Assembly: GCF_021729155.1 (NCBI RefSeq)
Contig: NZ_JAJQYA010000015.1
Location: 1 to 64,000 of the forward strand
Length of the DNA stretch: 64,000 nucleotides
Source of the DNA: Membranihabitans marinus
Lineage (GTDB): Bacteria; Bacteroidota; Bacteroidia; Chitinophagales; Saprospiraceae
Direction of reading: 5' to 3'
Shown here: one piece after another, positions 18,093-28,110 of the stretch
Layout: each line of letters starts with the position of its first letter
Numbering within the stretch: the stretch's first letter is position 1
Made by a program: the position numbers and the translations under genes
The notes under the pieces: generated by a model
The model's input: the letters and a program-made list of their open reading frames with translations, nothing else
Database searches by the model: none
What the model was told of the DNA's origin: nothing

Positions 18093-19181
18093 TTATTGGC
18101 CTGTCACACTATTAAAACTTAACAATTTATAGCCCAATCGCTGCAGAAAAAACAATAATATAAAAATAAATAGACCAGAAAACACAAATACCCACCAACC
18201 ATCTAAATAATCCTTTGCCTGATTGAGTAAAGTACCTAATGTAACCCTATCTGGTGGTAATCCCAACCCTAAAAACGACAATGTCGTCTCCAGTAGTATA
18301 AACCTGGCAATAGATAATGGCAATACTGCCAAAAACAAGTGTACTGAATTTTTAAACAAATAATTTAAAAACAACCATTGGTACTTTACCCCATTGCGAA
18401 GCGCTTGTTTAAAATATGGCTTTTCCATGATCTCCAATCCTTCCCTCCTGGCCATCATCGCAAAACCAGGCCAGGAAATCAATACCATAATCAAAATCAA
18501 TGTCCACTCATTGGTCAGTTTCAAAGAGGCCGACAACACCAGTAATATCAATAAATCCGGTAGGGCTTGATACCATTCTACCCCGCGAGACAATAGCCAG
18601 CCAACTCGAATTCGCTTAGCAGAAGGCCTTGAAACAAAGAATATATAAATCAACCCAGCCAACAAAGCCATCAATATAAATAAATGGTATATCTCTAAGA
18701 AAAATGACATAACAAACACGATGATCAGACCGATGATTGACCAATAATGATAGTTCGCCATCCCCAATTTGGATAAAAAAACAATGACTAACCCGATACT
18801 CCACCCCAAAACAATGGCCAATAAAGCCGTCAATAAACCAATGGTAATCGACTTTCTTCCTCCGTATAGCAATCCAGCCATTACATCGCGTCCCAATCCA
18901 TCGGTACCCAATAAATGTATACCCACCTGTGGGCTTCTACTCAAAGGTCTGGCATAACTAGCTACCTCTGGCCTTATGGTTTCACCATCCATCTTAACTA
19001 ATAATGGATGCCATAGAACAGTGCATTCACCGGTATTCTCTTTATGAAAAAACTGATATTCTCCATCGCATTTAGCTAAAATCGCATTTTCATTGGCAAG
19101 AAAACTACTCCCGATATAACATATAAACAAAAACAAGCCCAATATTACTACCTCTATATGTCGCCCAATCCAATCCTTCAT
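18093..19181 (-). CDS. Peptide-type ABC transporter permease (DppC/OppC-like)
   Basis: A 362-residue inner-membrane permease with about six or seven hydrophobic segments. It has the DppC-type features: HLLGTDGLGRDVMAGLLYGGRKS after the first helix and periplasmic segment, and near the C-terminus the conserved loop FLGLGLPPDRVTLGTLL. An extra hydrophobic insertion (about residues 120-190) makes it longer than the usual 300 residues. The start overlaps the stop of the upstream permease by 4 bases (ATGA), so translation is coupled. It is the third gene of a binding protein-permease-permease operon. Confidence 0.9.
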   Translation of the reverse strand: MKDWIGRHIEVVILGLFLFICYIGSSFLANENAILAKCDGEYQFFHKENTGECTVLWHPLLVKMDGETIRPEVASYARPLSRSPQVGIHLLGTDGLGRDVMAGLLYGGRKSITIGLLTALLAIVLGWSIGLVIVFLSKLGMANYHYWSIIGLIIVFVMSFFLEIYHLFILMALLAGLIYIFFVSRPSAKRIRVGWLLSRGVEWYQALPDLLILLVLSASLKLTNEWTLILIMVLISWPGFAMMARREGLEIMEKPYFKQALRNGVKYQWLFLNYLFKNSVHLFLAVLPLSIARFILLETTLSFLGLGLPPDRVTLGTLLNQAKDYLDGWWVFVFSGLFIFILLFFLQRLGYKLLSFNSVTGQ

Positions 19182-20572
19182 ATTCCTCCACCTTTATTCT
19201 TCCTAATACTAGAACCATAGACGACGGTGGAGATAACCATATCGGAAATAAGGTGTCCCACTTGATGTAAAATAGTAAAGAATACAACCAAAAACAATGT
19301 GGTATTGATATCCAACATTAAAATAGCATCGTAAAACCAACGACCCAATCCAGGCAGATTAAATATCATTTCCAATATCAAAGAACCTCCGAACAACCCA
19401 ACAAAAATGTTTGAAAAGGTCGCCATTCCCGTTACCCAAAGAAACCGAGGCAAGTATTTAAATCGAATTATATTTTTATTCATCCCCATTTGCATTAAAT
19501 ATCCATTGATTCCTGTTTCCTCTCCTATGGTCTTTAATTTTTCATCGAAAACTCGAAATAACACGATGCCTGGCCAAATGGAAAAAAGCAAGATGGGTAA
19601 AACCAATTGATGTCCATATTTCATATAAATCTCACCCAAATGCTTTACTTCTACAGAATAAAACGTGGGAAAAGGAAATAAAGTAGACATCCAACCGTAT
19701 CGATGACTGGTCAAAAAAACGAGGGCCAACAAACAGATAATAAAGGTAGGTAAAGAATACAGTGCCAATGACATAAATCGAGCCAGCCTCATCATCCTCC
19801 CATTTACTGAAGTCATATGTCCAGTGATTACGAGATACATCGATAGAAATACAGCAAGTAAAAACCCAGGAATAGTGTAGGACAATGTCCATTGCAGTGA
19901 TTTGACAAAGACCCGATACACCGGTTGTCCATTGATATCTAGATTGGAAGCTGACCGCCCCAACAACAAATTCAATTGGTGATTAAATATATTTTCTCGC
20001 CCATGCCACAGCCATCGATATCCTTTGCCTGCCTTTAATCCATCTTTACTACCTGCTAGAGAAAGTCGATCTATCCACTGTAAGGCCACATTATTAGAGA
20101 TGGAAGAGCGAATATTTGAAAAATCATCAATTGTCGATACGGATAAAAGAGAAATCAACTCTTTTGCCGGTAGCGAATGTTCACTGCCATGATTTTTAAA
20201 ACGGGACAGTCCATCTGATAAAAAAGATCCATATTGCCCCATAAGTAGAGGATCTTTAACTTGATGACACAACTCTTCAAAGTTATGGCGAAAAACCAAA
20301 GGGATAGAATATACTTCATCGGGTAAAGCATTGGACAATAATGAAAAGTAAAACAATGGCATATTTTTATCCACCTGTCCCTTATCGACCATCAACTCTG
20401 ATCTGAGCAACAATTGTTGATCCATGGCTGAACCAGTAGTAATAACCTCGGTATCCAAACCCTTCCAATCGGACAATCTGTAGAACAACCACAGCGTACA
20501 ATACATTATGGACAAAGTAATGATAGGTATGACGAGGCAGCGAAACATCCATTTTGAAATCAATTTTGTCAC
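19178..20572 (-). CDS. Peptide-type ABC transporter permease (DppB/OppB-like)
   Basis: A 464-residue permease. The C-terminal half carries the DppB-type membrane domain with SLPTFIICLLALVF, the EAA-type loop around GINGYLMQMGMNKN, and a terminal FNLPGLGRWFYDAI. The N-terminal half has an unusually large periplasmic region (about residues 30-220) compared with the normal 310-340-residue family members. The start here is GTG; an ATG eight codons later is possible. It lies 23 bases after the binding-protein gene and overlaps the next permease gene by 4 bases. The transported substrate, peptide or nickel or sugar, cannot be read from sequence. Confidence 0.88.
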   Translation of the reverse strand: MTKLISKWMFRCLVIPIITLSIMYCTLWLFYRLSDWKGLDTEVITTGSAMDQQLLLRSELMVDKGQVDKNMPLFYFSLLSNALPDEVYSIPLVFRHNFEELCHQVKDPLLMGQYGSFLSDGLSRFKNHGSEHSLPAKELISLLSVSTIDDFSNIRSSISNNVALQWIDRLSLAGSKDGLKAGKGYRWLWHGRENIFNHQLNLLLGRSASNLDINGQPVYRVFVKSLQWTLSYTIPGFLLAVFLSMYLVITGHMTSVNGRMMRLARFMSLALYSLPTFIICLLALVFLTSHRYGWMSTLFPFPTFYSVEVKHLGEIYMKYGHQLVLPILLFSIWPGIVLFRVFDEKLKTIGEETGINGYLMQMGMNKNIIRFKYLPRFLWVTGMATFSNIFVGLFGGSLILEMIFNLPGLGRWFYDAILMLDINTTLFLVVFFTILHQVGHLISDMVISTVVYGSSIRKNKGGGI

Positions 20573-20595
20573 AATAAAATTGTTCTTTTAAAAAA

Positions 20596-22290
20596 TTACT
20601 CTGTCTTTACTCCCGACCTACCAATATCATACCCCGGCCTTTGGGCTATTCGGTATACATCTATTCTGTTTTTCACCCCTATAATATCGACTGGAGCCAC
20701 AAGAAATATAACCGGTGTTATCTCACTAAACCGCTTTTGAAACTTATGATAAAGAGCCATTTGCTCTTCAAAATTCAAATTAGTCCTCAAATCCTCCAGA
20801 ATAGAATCGAGGATATCATCCTTTAAACCTTGATAATTTTTTCCCGCCACTATAGCTTGTGAACTATGCCACAAAGGATAAGGATCATCTTTTATATTGT
20901 TTTGCCTCAATGCCAAAGCAGCCATATCAAATGATTTCTGCTGTAATTCAGGAAGAAAACTCTTGAAATCCGCAGATTCAATATTGAGTTCCACGCCTAT
21001 TTCCAACCAGTAACTTTTCAGCAATGTCGCTACATTTTTGGATAGTGTAGATCTTGTTGTCCAGATATTAAATACCAATGGCTGCCATTTATTTCCAATC
21101 TCACATTCCACTATGCCATCACCATCTCTATCCACGCATCCCAAATCAGACAACATCTGCTTCGCTCTTTCCACATTATGGGGGACGGCAGTAGTGTCGG
21201 CATAATATTTACTGGGATGTATCGGACCATAGACGGGCAAGGTATTTGAATTGAACAATTTACTTATTAAATCAGATCGATTGACTGCATAATTAAGTGC
21301 CCTACGTATACCGACATTTTCCAATAAACTATTCTGATTGTTGAGGGCTATATACAACACTTGAAGATTGGGTACGGACATGGTTTGCCCTCCATAATCA
21401 CTAATCAAGGAAGTATCTTTTTCCCTTAAATCTGTCAGCACATCTACTTCGTCTTGAATAAACGCATTTAAGGCATTTTCTTCATTGGGGATAATGATAA
21501 ATTCCAATCGCTGAGCCTTGTTCTCAGTGTATATCTTGGGTAGAACATCATCTCCCCAGAAATCTTCCCTCCGCTCTAATACTATTTTTTGATTCGTCAT
21601 CCACTGCAAGGGAATATATGGTCCATTGACTACATAATTATTCTCACCTATTTGGCCATAACTATTAAAACTAGAGGATAGAGATTCCAGTTTTTGATCT
21701 TCAACCGAAGTGAGTTCCTTGGTCTCAAGCAAATGATTCAGTATCTCTATATTTGCCAAACCCTCTTCGTCCAAGCGATGTGAAGGATAAATACTCAGAC
21801 TTCCAATAAATTCATCGGACAAAATATAAGGTTCTTTTAGTATCACGGCTAGACCACCATCCAAGTCTTCCACATGGTGGATCAATGAAATATAAGCAGC
21901 CCATGCCTTATTTTCAGCATAGGGATTAAGCCCCATAACCAGGGTGTATATTAGGTCGGCCTTGTCTATAGCTTTGCCATCACTCCAGTATGCATCTTTG
22001 TTTAATATCAATTCATATCGCACGCCATCGTCATTGTGTGTGACTTTCCATTGATTTAATAAAATTGGTATCCATTCACCAGTATGGTCATCGATCTCAG
22101 CCAATGGCAGATACATTTGTGACTCTATTTGACTGGACACAGTTTTACGAGAAATAGCGGGATTTAAAATGTCGGGTTCAGAATTAATCTGTATTTTTAT
22201 TACATTTAAAGTAGATCTTTCTACAGGGTCCTTACATTGAAATAGGTTAAAGACAATAAACAAAATACATACAAATCTTAAGATGGTCAT
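20596..22290 (-). CDS. ABC transporter substrate-binding lipoprotein, family 5
   Basis: A 564-residue extracytoplasmic solute-binding protein of the peptide/nickel/oligosaccharide family (SBP_bac_5). The first 18 residues are hydrophobic and end in the lipobox-like NLFQC, so it is a lipoprotein. Family features include EPDILNPAIS, the WSDGKAI segment after the first domain, and RRALNYAVNRSDLI in the middle. I chose the ATG at 22290; the frame also extends to a TTG at 22311, but the ATG gives a clean signal peptide. It is the first gene of the importer operon, followed by two permeases; ATPase subunits are not nearby. Confidence 0.9.
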   Translation of the reverse strand: MTILRFVCILFIVFNLFQCKDPVERSTLNVIKIQINSEPDILNPAISRKTVSSQIESQMYLPLAEIDDHTGEWIPILLNQWKVTHNDDGVRYELILNKDAYWSDGKAIDKADLIYTLVMGLNPYAENKAWAAYISLIHHVEDLDGGLAVILKEPYILSDEFIGSLSIYPSHRLDEEGLANIEILNHLLETKELTSVEDQKLESLSSSFNSYGQIGENNYVVNGPYIPLQWMTNQKIVLERREDFWGDDVLPKIYTENKAQRLEFIIIPNEENALNAFIQDEVDVLTDLREKDTSLISDYGGQTMSVPNLQVLYIALNNQNSLLENVGIRRALNYAVNRSDLISKLFNSNTLPVYGPIHPSKYYADTTAVPHNVERAKQMLSDLGCVDRDGDGIVECEIGNKWQPLVFNIWTTRSTLSKNVATLLKSYWLEIGVELNIESADFKSFLPELQQKSFDMAALALRQNNIKDDPYPLWHSSQAIVAGKNYQGLKDDILDSILEDLRTNLNFEEQMALYHKFQKRFSEITPVIFLVAPVDIIGVKNRIDVYRIAQRPGYDIGRSGVKTE

Positions 22291-22350
22291 GTTTAGAGGG
22301 ATATCGAACAAAGTTATTATATTTATACGACATTATTACTAAATTAGATA

Positions 22351-23262
22351 ATGAGAAAAATCCTAATACCCGGTGGTACTGGTCTAGTCGGCACCATTTT
22401 AAAAAAACAACTCTCTAAGCAGGGCTTCGATGTTTATTTTCTTACCAGAAAACCGACTACAGAAGCAGACTCATTCACCTGGGATCCGGACAACCAAAGA
22501 ATTGACAATGAATGTTTTAAACATTCGTATTATGCCATCATCAATACTTGCGGGGCTTCTATTGCCTCTAAGAAATGGACAACGAAGAGAAAAAACGAAT
22601 TACTAAACTCGAGAATCAAGCCCACCGAATATCTTTGGAAATTGATAAGGGATAAAAATCTCATCACAGAAAAATATTTCAATCTTTCGGCAACTGGATA
22701 TTATGGCAATGTACCGGATCCTGTTAACGAATTAGATAAATCCAATAGTCAACTTTTCATTACTCACCTTTCCAAAAAATGGGAAACTACTTTTTTTGAA
22801 AATAGTGTAGATGGCATCGATCACGGTGTACTGCGCCTAGGTGTAGTACTGAGTAAAGAAGGTGGATTCCTTACTCAATTCAATAAATCACTAAAATTCA
22901 GCATCTCCCCCTACTTTGGATCGGGTAAAGACTACCTAAGTTGGATACATGAAACAGACCTAGGTCGCGCTATTCACCATATTTTATTAAATGATGAAAT
23001 GCAACAAATATATAATTTGACCTCACCTTATCCATGTACTACAAAACAGTTGAGTAGACAACTTAAAGAAGTCGATCCTTCCTTAACCATCATGGTATCT
23101 ATACCCAAAATGTTAATCCGATGGCTGTTCGGAGAAATGCGCGAGATCATTCTTACCAATGTCCAAGCACTACCCTACTATCTCCAAGAAGAAGGATTCC
23201 AATTTGAATATACAGAAATAGATGCCGCTCTCCGTGAAGTTTACGGCCCTAGATATTACTAG
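22351..23262 (+). CDS. TIGR01777 family NAD(P)-binding epimerase-like protein
   Basis: A 303-residue extended-SDR protein of the YfcH/SDR39U1 group (TIGR01777). The glycine-rich loop GGTGLVG is at residues 8-14. Other family features are NTCGASIASKKWTTKRKNE, the SATGYYGN segment with Tyr, and a C-terminal DUF1731-like part with QALPYYLQEEGFQFEY. The catalytic activity of this family is not established; a link to cell division has been suggested for relatives. It is divergent from the transporter operon (60 bases) and its 3' end overlaps the convergent HAD gene by 4 bases. Confidence 0.9.
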   Translation: MRKILIPGGTGLVGTILKKQLSKQGFDVYFLTRKPTTEADSFTWDPDNQRIDNECFKHSYYAIINTCGASIASKKWTTKRKNELLNSRIKPTEYLWKLIRDKNLITEKYFNLSATGYYGNVPDPVNELDKSNSQLFITHLSKKWETTFFENSVDGIDHGVLRLGVVLSKEGGFLTQFNKSLKFSISPYFGSGKDYLSWIHETDLGRAIHHILLNDEMQQIYNLTSPYPCTTKQLSRQLKEVDPSLTIMVSIPKMLIRWLFGEMREIILTNVQALPYYLQEEGFQFEYTEIDAALREVYGPRYY

Positions 23263-23693
23263 TGATTAAATACTTCAACCGCTTTCTGCTTGATCACTAG
23301 ATCGGTAAACTTACCTTTAAATCTAGTAGCTCTCACTATGTGATTGTCTATCCAGTGATAATTACCCCCTCTAGGCTTATTCATTAAAAGTCCGTGATAT
23401 TTGAAGTTGTGCTTGCGCAACCATTCTTCCGTTACTTCACGGTGTTCTTCAGTTCTACTGGTAAAGAAAGTGATGACATGACCTTCAGCATACCATTTGT
23501 TAATGATTTCCAAAGCATCGGGATAGATCTTTGCAGTAACCATCCTTTCTGGCTCTTCATTAGGAATATCATCGCAAATCGTACCGTCGATATCAATCAA
23601 AAAATTCTTTACTTCCTCTGGTAAAACGGGGCTAAGATGTTCACCCTGCTCGTTTACAATTTCGTTAAATTTAATTTTGTTTCCCTTTTCCAT
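23259..23693 (-). CDS. HAD-family phosphatase-like protein
   Basis: A 144-residue protein with HAD motif I DIDGT at residues 34-38 (nucleophile Asp34, general acid Asp36) and motif II FFTSRT near residues 75-80. The last part, with RGGNYHWIDNHIVRATRF, is typical of a Bacteroidota group that databases often label phosphoheptose isomerase; the sequence shows a HAD fold, not a SIS isomerase, so I do not use that name. Substrate is unknown. It lies 49 bases downstream of the M23 peptidase gene on the same strand, probably co-transcribed. Confidence 0.85.
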   Translation of the reverse strand: MEKGNKIKFNEIVNEQGEHLSPVLPEEVKNFLIDIDGTICDDIPNEEPERMVTAKIYPDALEIINKWYAEGHVITFFTSRTEEHREVTEEWLRKHNFKYHGLLMNKPRGGNYHWIDNHIVRATRFKGKFTDLVIKQKAVEVFNH

Positions 23694-23742
23694 GGGTCAA
23701 AAATATTACTTTATTTCAATTTTTATTTAATTGAATTGAATT

Positions 23743-24633
23743 TTACTTGAAATTTATATACTCAGTAGGGTCTTTGGGGCGTCCATTTTCCCAAATTTCG
23801 AAATGCAAATGCGGTCCAGTACTCAGTGTTCCCGTATTGCCAATAATGGCTACAGCTTCCCCAGCTTGAACCCTATCGTAGTTGGCTTTCAATAGAGAAG
23901 AATTGTGTTTATACACCGATATTAGTCCATTGTCGTGAAGGATCATTATTGAATTTCCCGTCTCCACACTCCAATCAGATTGCAATACCATACCAGAGGC
24001 AATGGATTTAATAGCTGTATTTTTGGACGCCAAAATATCTATACCAAAATGATTTTCTGAGGGATCATATTTTTTTCCAATGGGTCCAATTACTGGAGCA
24101 AACAAGGTTATTTCCTCATTATCTAGCCGTTGTTGTGAAGATAAATCGGGATTAAACGAAGTCCTCAGAGCATCCAATCTTTCTTTTCTCTCAATATTTT
24201 CACGCAACTCATCGTCTTCCTTCACTCTTTCCACGATACTGGGCTCTGCATTATCCGTCGCACTGACTAATTCTTTATCATCCTTTTGCAAACTGTCTAT
24301 GGGTTTACCACTCAACAAACTTCTCAAAGACAAAATATAGGCATCTTGCTCTTGCATCTGAGATTCCATACCATTGATCAACTCTCTTAATTTGATAATC
24401 TCTGAAGTTTCCACTTGTGCATAAAACCCAGGCAAAGCTCGTTTTAAGGGAGTGAATCCTATCAATCCATAAAACAATAAAAACATGGTAAAGAACAATC
24501 CAATCCCAAGGACTAAGAGTTGCGTACCAGAAAAGGTGATCCGATATTCGGCCTCAAGAGTCTCCAAATTGGTCAACACCATTCGGTAACTCTTTCGCCA
24601 TCTCGACTTTTTTTTCCTTTTATCTTCTTCCAT
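23743..24633 (-). CDS. M23 family metallopeptidase, membrane anchored
   Basis: A 296-residue peptidoglycan endopeptidase-type protein. A short basic cytoplasmic start (KKKSRWRKSYR) and one transmembrane segment (about 39-65) are followed by a coiled coil (about 75-165) and a LytM domain. The zinc ligands are present: HFGIDI supplies the His and Asp, and the HLHFE motif near the C-terminus supplies the second pair. This layout matches Bacteroidota M23 proteins that hydrolyse or regulate peptidoglycan cross-links. The HAD gene follows on the same strand. Confidence 0.92.
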   Translation of the reverse strand: MEEDKRKKKSRWRKSYRMVLTNLETLEAEYRITFSGTQLLVLGIGLFFTMFLLFYGLIGFTPLKRALPGFYAQVETSEIIKLRELINGMESQMQEQDAYILSLRSLLSGKPIDSLQKDDKELVSATDNAEPSIVERVKEDDELRENIERKERLDALRTSFNPDLSSQQRLDNEEITLFAPVIGPIGKKYDPSENHFGIDILASKNTAIKSIASGMVLQSDWSVETGNSIMILHDNGLISVYKHNSSLLKANYDRVQAGEAVAIIGNTGTLSTGPHLHFEIWENGRPKDPTEYINFK

Positions 24634-24991
24634 TTAATCTCTAATTTATTAAGTATAATAACACCAATCCATCTCCAATTGTATTCTCGAGAAATGAAGC
24701 AATGGTCAGTAGACTAAACTATCTACATAAACAACTCATTCTAAGTGACATTATTTCGCAAAAACCAAAGTAGAGATAAAAGTAAAGTTTAATTTCTTGA
24801 ATTAAAATAAACCAGTCAATAATTAGTTATAAAACTTAAGTTAAGATCATGATGAAATAGGTATTATACAGAAGAGATTGAATCCGTGTTTTCTTCTTAG
24901 ATTTGCAACTATTCCATCAACAAAGTGAATTAGCCGCTAAAATATTTTATATTAGCATAATTTTTAATGTGTAAACAGTTAAAACAACCTA
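24634..24991. other. Gene-free divergent intergenic region
   Basis: This spacer holds the promoters of the leftward M23 gene and the rightward SprE gene. TAGATTTG at 24898-24905 matches the phylum -7 element for the rightward gene, with a TTG 17 bases upstream (24878-24880), slightly closer than the usual 19-21. It would give an 80-85 base leader. I see no other structure. Confidence 0.4.
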
Positions 24992-27907
24992 ATGATTCGT
25001 CCATTTATTATATACTCACTCATTCTACTGTCAATCTCGGCGTGCACTGTCCAAAAAGACAAAGAAGAAATGTCCAAACTGGGCAAAGCGTACCACAATA
25101 TGACTTCGAGATACAATGGATATTTTAATGCAGATATTTTATTAACTGAAAGTATAGCCGCCTTAAATGAGAGTTATGCTGAAGACTACGATACCCTGTT
25201 AGCTGTTTTCCCATATGTCGCTAACCCCAATGCAGAGAATCAATATGCCAACTTAGACAAAATCATTGAAAAAGTAACTACGATATCCGCTTTACATCCA
25301 GTTAGTCATTGGCTAGATGACAATTACCTGATGTTGGGTAAAGCCAATTATCTGAAAAAAGATTACAAATCTGCTTCTAATGCTTTTCTGTATCTCATCA
25401 ACAATTTTGACCCCATATCCCTTGAGGAAGAGACTATAGAAAAAGCGGGGCGCGATGAAAGTTCAGCTAAAGAAAAAATCTCTCGGGCTGCTTATAAAGA
25501 ACAACAGAAAAAAGTAAAGGAAAGAAATAAGGAAATAGCTCAACGTCAAAAAGAAAGAAAAAAGAGCACTAAGAACAGAAATAAAAAGAAGAAAAAAAGA
25601 CCTGCGAAGGAAGAGGAAACCACTCCAGACCCCATCGACCCTGCTGAACCACTGAAAGATTTAGATGAAGTAAAAGTGTCCAAATCCGACCAACTATTGG
25701 CCAATGCCAATCATGCACCACTGCCCATGAATGGCAGTTGGGACATACCAGAAGAATCAACAGCCGACAGTTATTTCATGAAACATAGACCTGCATATCA
25801 AGAAGGCTTATTGTGGCAAGCCAGAGCTTGGACGGCATTGGAAAATTACTTTTCTGCTGAACATCGGTTGACTCAATTGATCAAAGATCCCAAAACCTTT
25901 CCATTGGTAAGAAACGATGCCATCATAGCATTGATAGACAATTATATTAAGAACAACCAATTCTCCCATGCCTTAACGGGAATCGATCACGCTTTGGAGA
26001 GAAATATAGACAGAGAACAAAAAATAAGATTGGCATTTATTGCTGGACAAATTCAATCCAGAGGTAGTGGTAGCCATGATGCCATCCCCTACTTCGAAAA
26101 GGTACGCAGTTTAAAACCCAATTATCACCTAGACTTCTATGCACAATTGAACATTATTCTCATTGAAGATATAAATGTTATTGAGAAACTGGAGAAACTG
26201 TTGAAAAATGAGAACAATATTGATTTTGGAGGAGAAATATATTATCAAATGGCCAAAGTATATTTCAAAAATTATGAAATAGAAAAAGCTATTGAAACCT
26301 TAAAGAAGGTGTCTTCTCCAGAATTAAATGCTTCGCAAAAGACAAAGACCAATGCTTATTTAACCATTGCGGAATACTATTTTGAAAACGAAGATTATTT
26401 GCCTTCTAAAAAGTATTATGATTCAACCCTTATGGTGATGGCTCAGCAAGATCACAGGTTTTATAAAACCGAGCAATTGGCCAAAAAACTTAAAACAGTG
26501 GCTCAGTCTATAGAGACCATAGCCTTGCAAGACAGTCTTTTAAAAATTTCGTATTACGATTATGAGCAGAAAAAGGCATTGGCGTTAAGTTTAAAGAAGG
26601 AAGACATAGAGGAAATGAGGTCAAATGAAGATTCGGGCAATTATGCCGACCAAATTCAATCCACGAGTCAATTGTCAGCCGGAGGTAATGCAGAATCTTC
26701 TTTTTTCGCATACAATGAAAAAGAATTGAAACGTGGAGAAAGAGCATTTGAAAAAATATGGGGGGATCGAAAACTTGCCGACAACTGGCGAAATTCGTCC
26801 ATAGGAAGTGGAATAGGCGGCAGTAGTGATGAAATAGAGGATAGCCCAGAGGCTGATGGAAGGAGCTTTTCATTTGGAATAACCGATACCGAAATAGATG
26901 AGATCCTAAAAGATGTTCCAAAAGACGATAACGAAAGGGTCCAAGTCAAAGGAATGATAAATGAAGCTATGTTAAAAATGGCATTTAGCTATCGGTCGGA
27001 TTTAAACTTACTTGAAAAGAGTAACGAAACCCTGCTCCTCCTACTCGATCGTCAACCTTTGCGAGAAATTGAGGCAGAGGCTATTTACCTGCTGTATTTA
27101 AATGAGAAAGATCTTGGTCACACAGCCAAAGCAGATGAATACAAGCGCAAATTTGATCAACTGTTTGCAGATACTGAGCTAGCTAAAAACATAAGAATAG
27201 CCAACACCCCTGTTTTCGATCAAGAAACGGTAGCTGAAAGTGCTTATAAGAAAATTCTTAAAGCATACGAAAACGATGATTTGGAAGAAGCAAGAACACT
27301 GATTGACCAAGCATTCAACATGTTTAAAACGGACAAAGAATTCATGCCCAAGTATGCATTGTTAGACGCTTTGGTCACAGGTAGAGTAGAGGGAAAAGAG
27401 CCCTATATTGAAAAACTCAAATACTTGGTTGCTAATTATCCCAACTCTGATGAAGGCCAAGAAGCTAGAAACTATATTCAAGTATTGGGAGGCAAGATTG
27501 AAACCAATATTACCCGCTTAACCAACAATGACTTTAATACCAGTGTGGCTTCCATACCGCATTACATTTTGGTCACCGTTCCTAGCCCTGAGTCTATCAA
27601 TACTCTTAAAATCCAAATTAGCGATTTCAACAAAGAGTATTTTAACAATGATAAGTTGACCATATCCACGGTTCAAATAACCAAGAAAGGAGAAAAAGAA
27701 GCGGCCTTATTGGTCAGAAGGTTTGACAACCAAGAAAAGGCAGAAACCTATTACAATACGGTTAAGAAACAGGAAAATAAATTTAGCAAGGGCATGGAAG
27801 TAGATATCTATCCATTGGCCATCAACAACTATCGATTCTTAATTACTGAGGATAGGCTGGATAGCTACCGCGATTTCATAAGGGACAATTACAACTTAGA
27901 AAACTAA
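24992..27907 (+). CDS. sprE: Type IX secretion/gliding lipoprotein SprE (PorW)
   Basis: A 971-residue TPR lipoprotein of the SprE/PorW family, needed for type IX protein secretion and gliding in relatives. The signal peptide ends in the lipobox ISAC with Cys17. The hallmark N-terminal segment AYHNMTSRYNGYFNA follows, then TPR-like helices, and a Lys/Glu-rich low-complexity insert (about residues 160-225). The C-terminus (about 870-971) has a compact repeated alpha/beta part, VPSPESINTLKIQISDFN. It is attached to the outer membrane on the periplasmic side. It stands alone here; other T9SS traces in the window are a PorP/SprF protein and a T9SS sorting domain. Confidence 0.9.
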   Translation: MIRPFIIYSLILLSISACTVQKDKEEMSKLGKAYHNMTSRYNGYFNADILLTESIAALNESYAEDYDTLLAVFPYVANPNAENQYANLDKIIEKVTTISALHPVSHWLDDNYLMLGKANYLKKDYKSASNAFLYLINNFDPISLEEETIEKAGRDESSAKEKISRAAYKEQQKKVKERNKEIAQRQKERKKSTKNRNKKKKKRPAKEEETTPDPIDPAEPLKDLDEVKVSKSDQLLANANHAPLPMNGSWDIPEESTADSYFMKHRPAYQEGLLWQARAWTALENYFSAEHRLTQLIKDPKTFPLVRNDAIIALIDNYIKNNQFSHALTGIDHALERNIDREQKIRLAFIAGQIQSRGSGSHDAIPYFEKVRSLKPNYHLDFYAQLNIILIEDINVIEKLEKLLKNENNIDFGGEIYYQMAKVYFKNYEIEKAIETLKKVSSPELNASQKTKTNAYLTIAEYYFENEDYLPSKKYYDSTLMVMAQQDHRFYKTEQLAKKLKTVAQSIETIALQDSLLKISYYDYEQKKALALSLKKEDIEEMRSNEDSGNYADQIQSTSQLSAGGNAESSFFAYNEKELKRGERAFEKIWGDRKLADNWRNSSIGSGIGGSSDEIEDSPEADGRSFSFGITDTEIDEILKDVPKDDNERVQVKGMINEAMLKMAFSYRSDLNLLEKSNETLLLLLDRQPLREIEAEAIYLLYLNEKDLGHTAKADEYKRKFDQLFADTELAKNIRIANTPVFDQETVAESAYKKILKAYENDDLEEARTLIDQAFNMFKTDKEFMPKYALLDALVTGRVEGKEPYIEKLKYLVANYPNSDEGQEARNYIQVLGGKIETNITRLTNNDFNTSVASIPHYILVTVPSPESINTLKIQISDFNKEYFNNDKLTISTVQITKKGEKEAALLVRRFDNQEKAETYYNTVKKQENKFSKGMEVDIYPLAINNYRFLITEDRLDSYRDFIRDNYNLEN

Positions 27908-28016
27908 TAGCTATACTACAGCGACTCGAAGTATTGTTATGAAGTCAATCATTCATGGTCATTTTAACTGTCTAGAAACAGGAAATGATATGATATTGCG
28001 CAGATTACTACATTAC

Positions 28017-28037
28017 AATTATAAATGTAATTCGTAT
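28017..28037 (-). repeat. Isolated copy of the dispersed repeat end
   Basis: On the minus strand this reads ATACGAATTAC followed by ATTTATAATT, matching 20 of 21 bases of the left end of the element at 54207. No partner end is seen within 200 bases. It lies in the spacer after sprE. Confidence 0.6.
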
Positions 28038-28110
28038 TTATCTGTATTCAAGCCAATACTCAACTTGGGAAAAATCCAATAATGGTTAAGCGAATAGAAC
28101 TAGGGGCAAA

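Noticed and set aside
23259-23693. Naming the HAD protein phosphoheptose isomerase
   Set aside because: The sequence shows HAD motif DIDGT and no SIS-domain features; the name appears to be a propagated mislabel.
26508-26921. 137-codon frame antisense to sprE
   Set aside because: It is fully inside the sprE coding region, which has clear lipoprotein and TPR features; the antisense product is Phe/Cys/His-rich shadow sequence.
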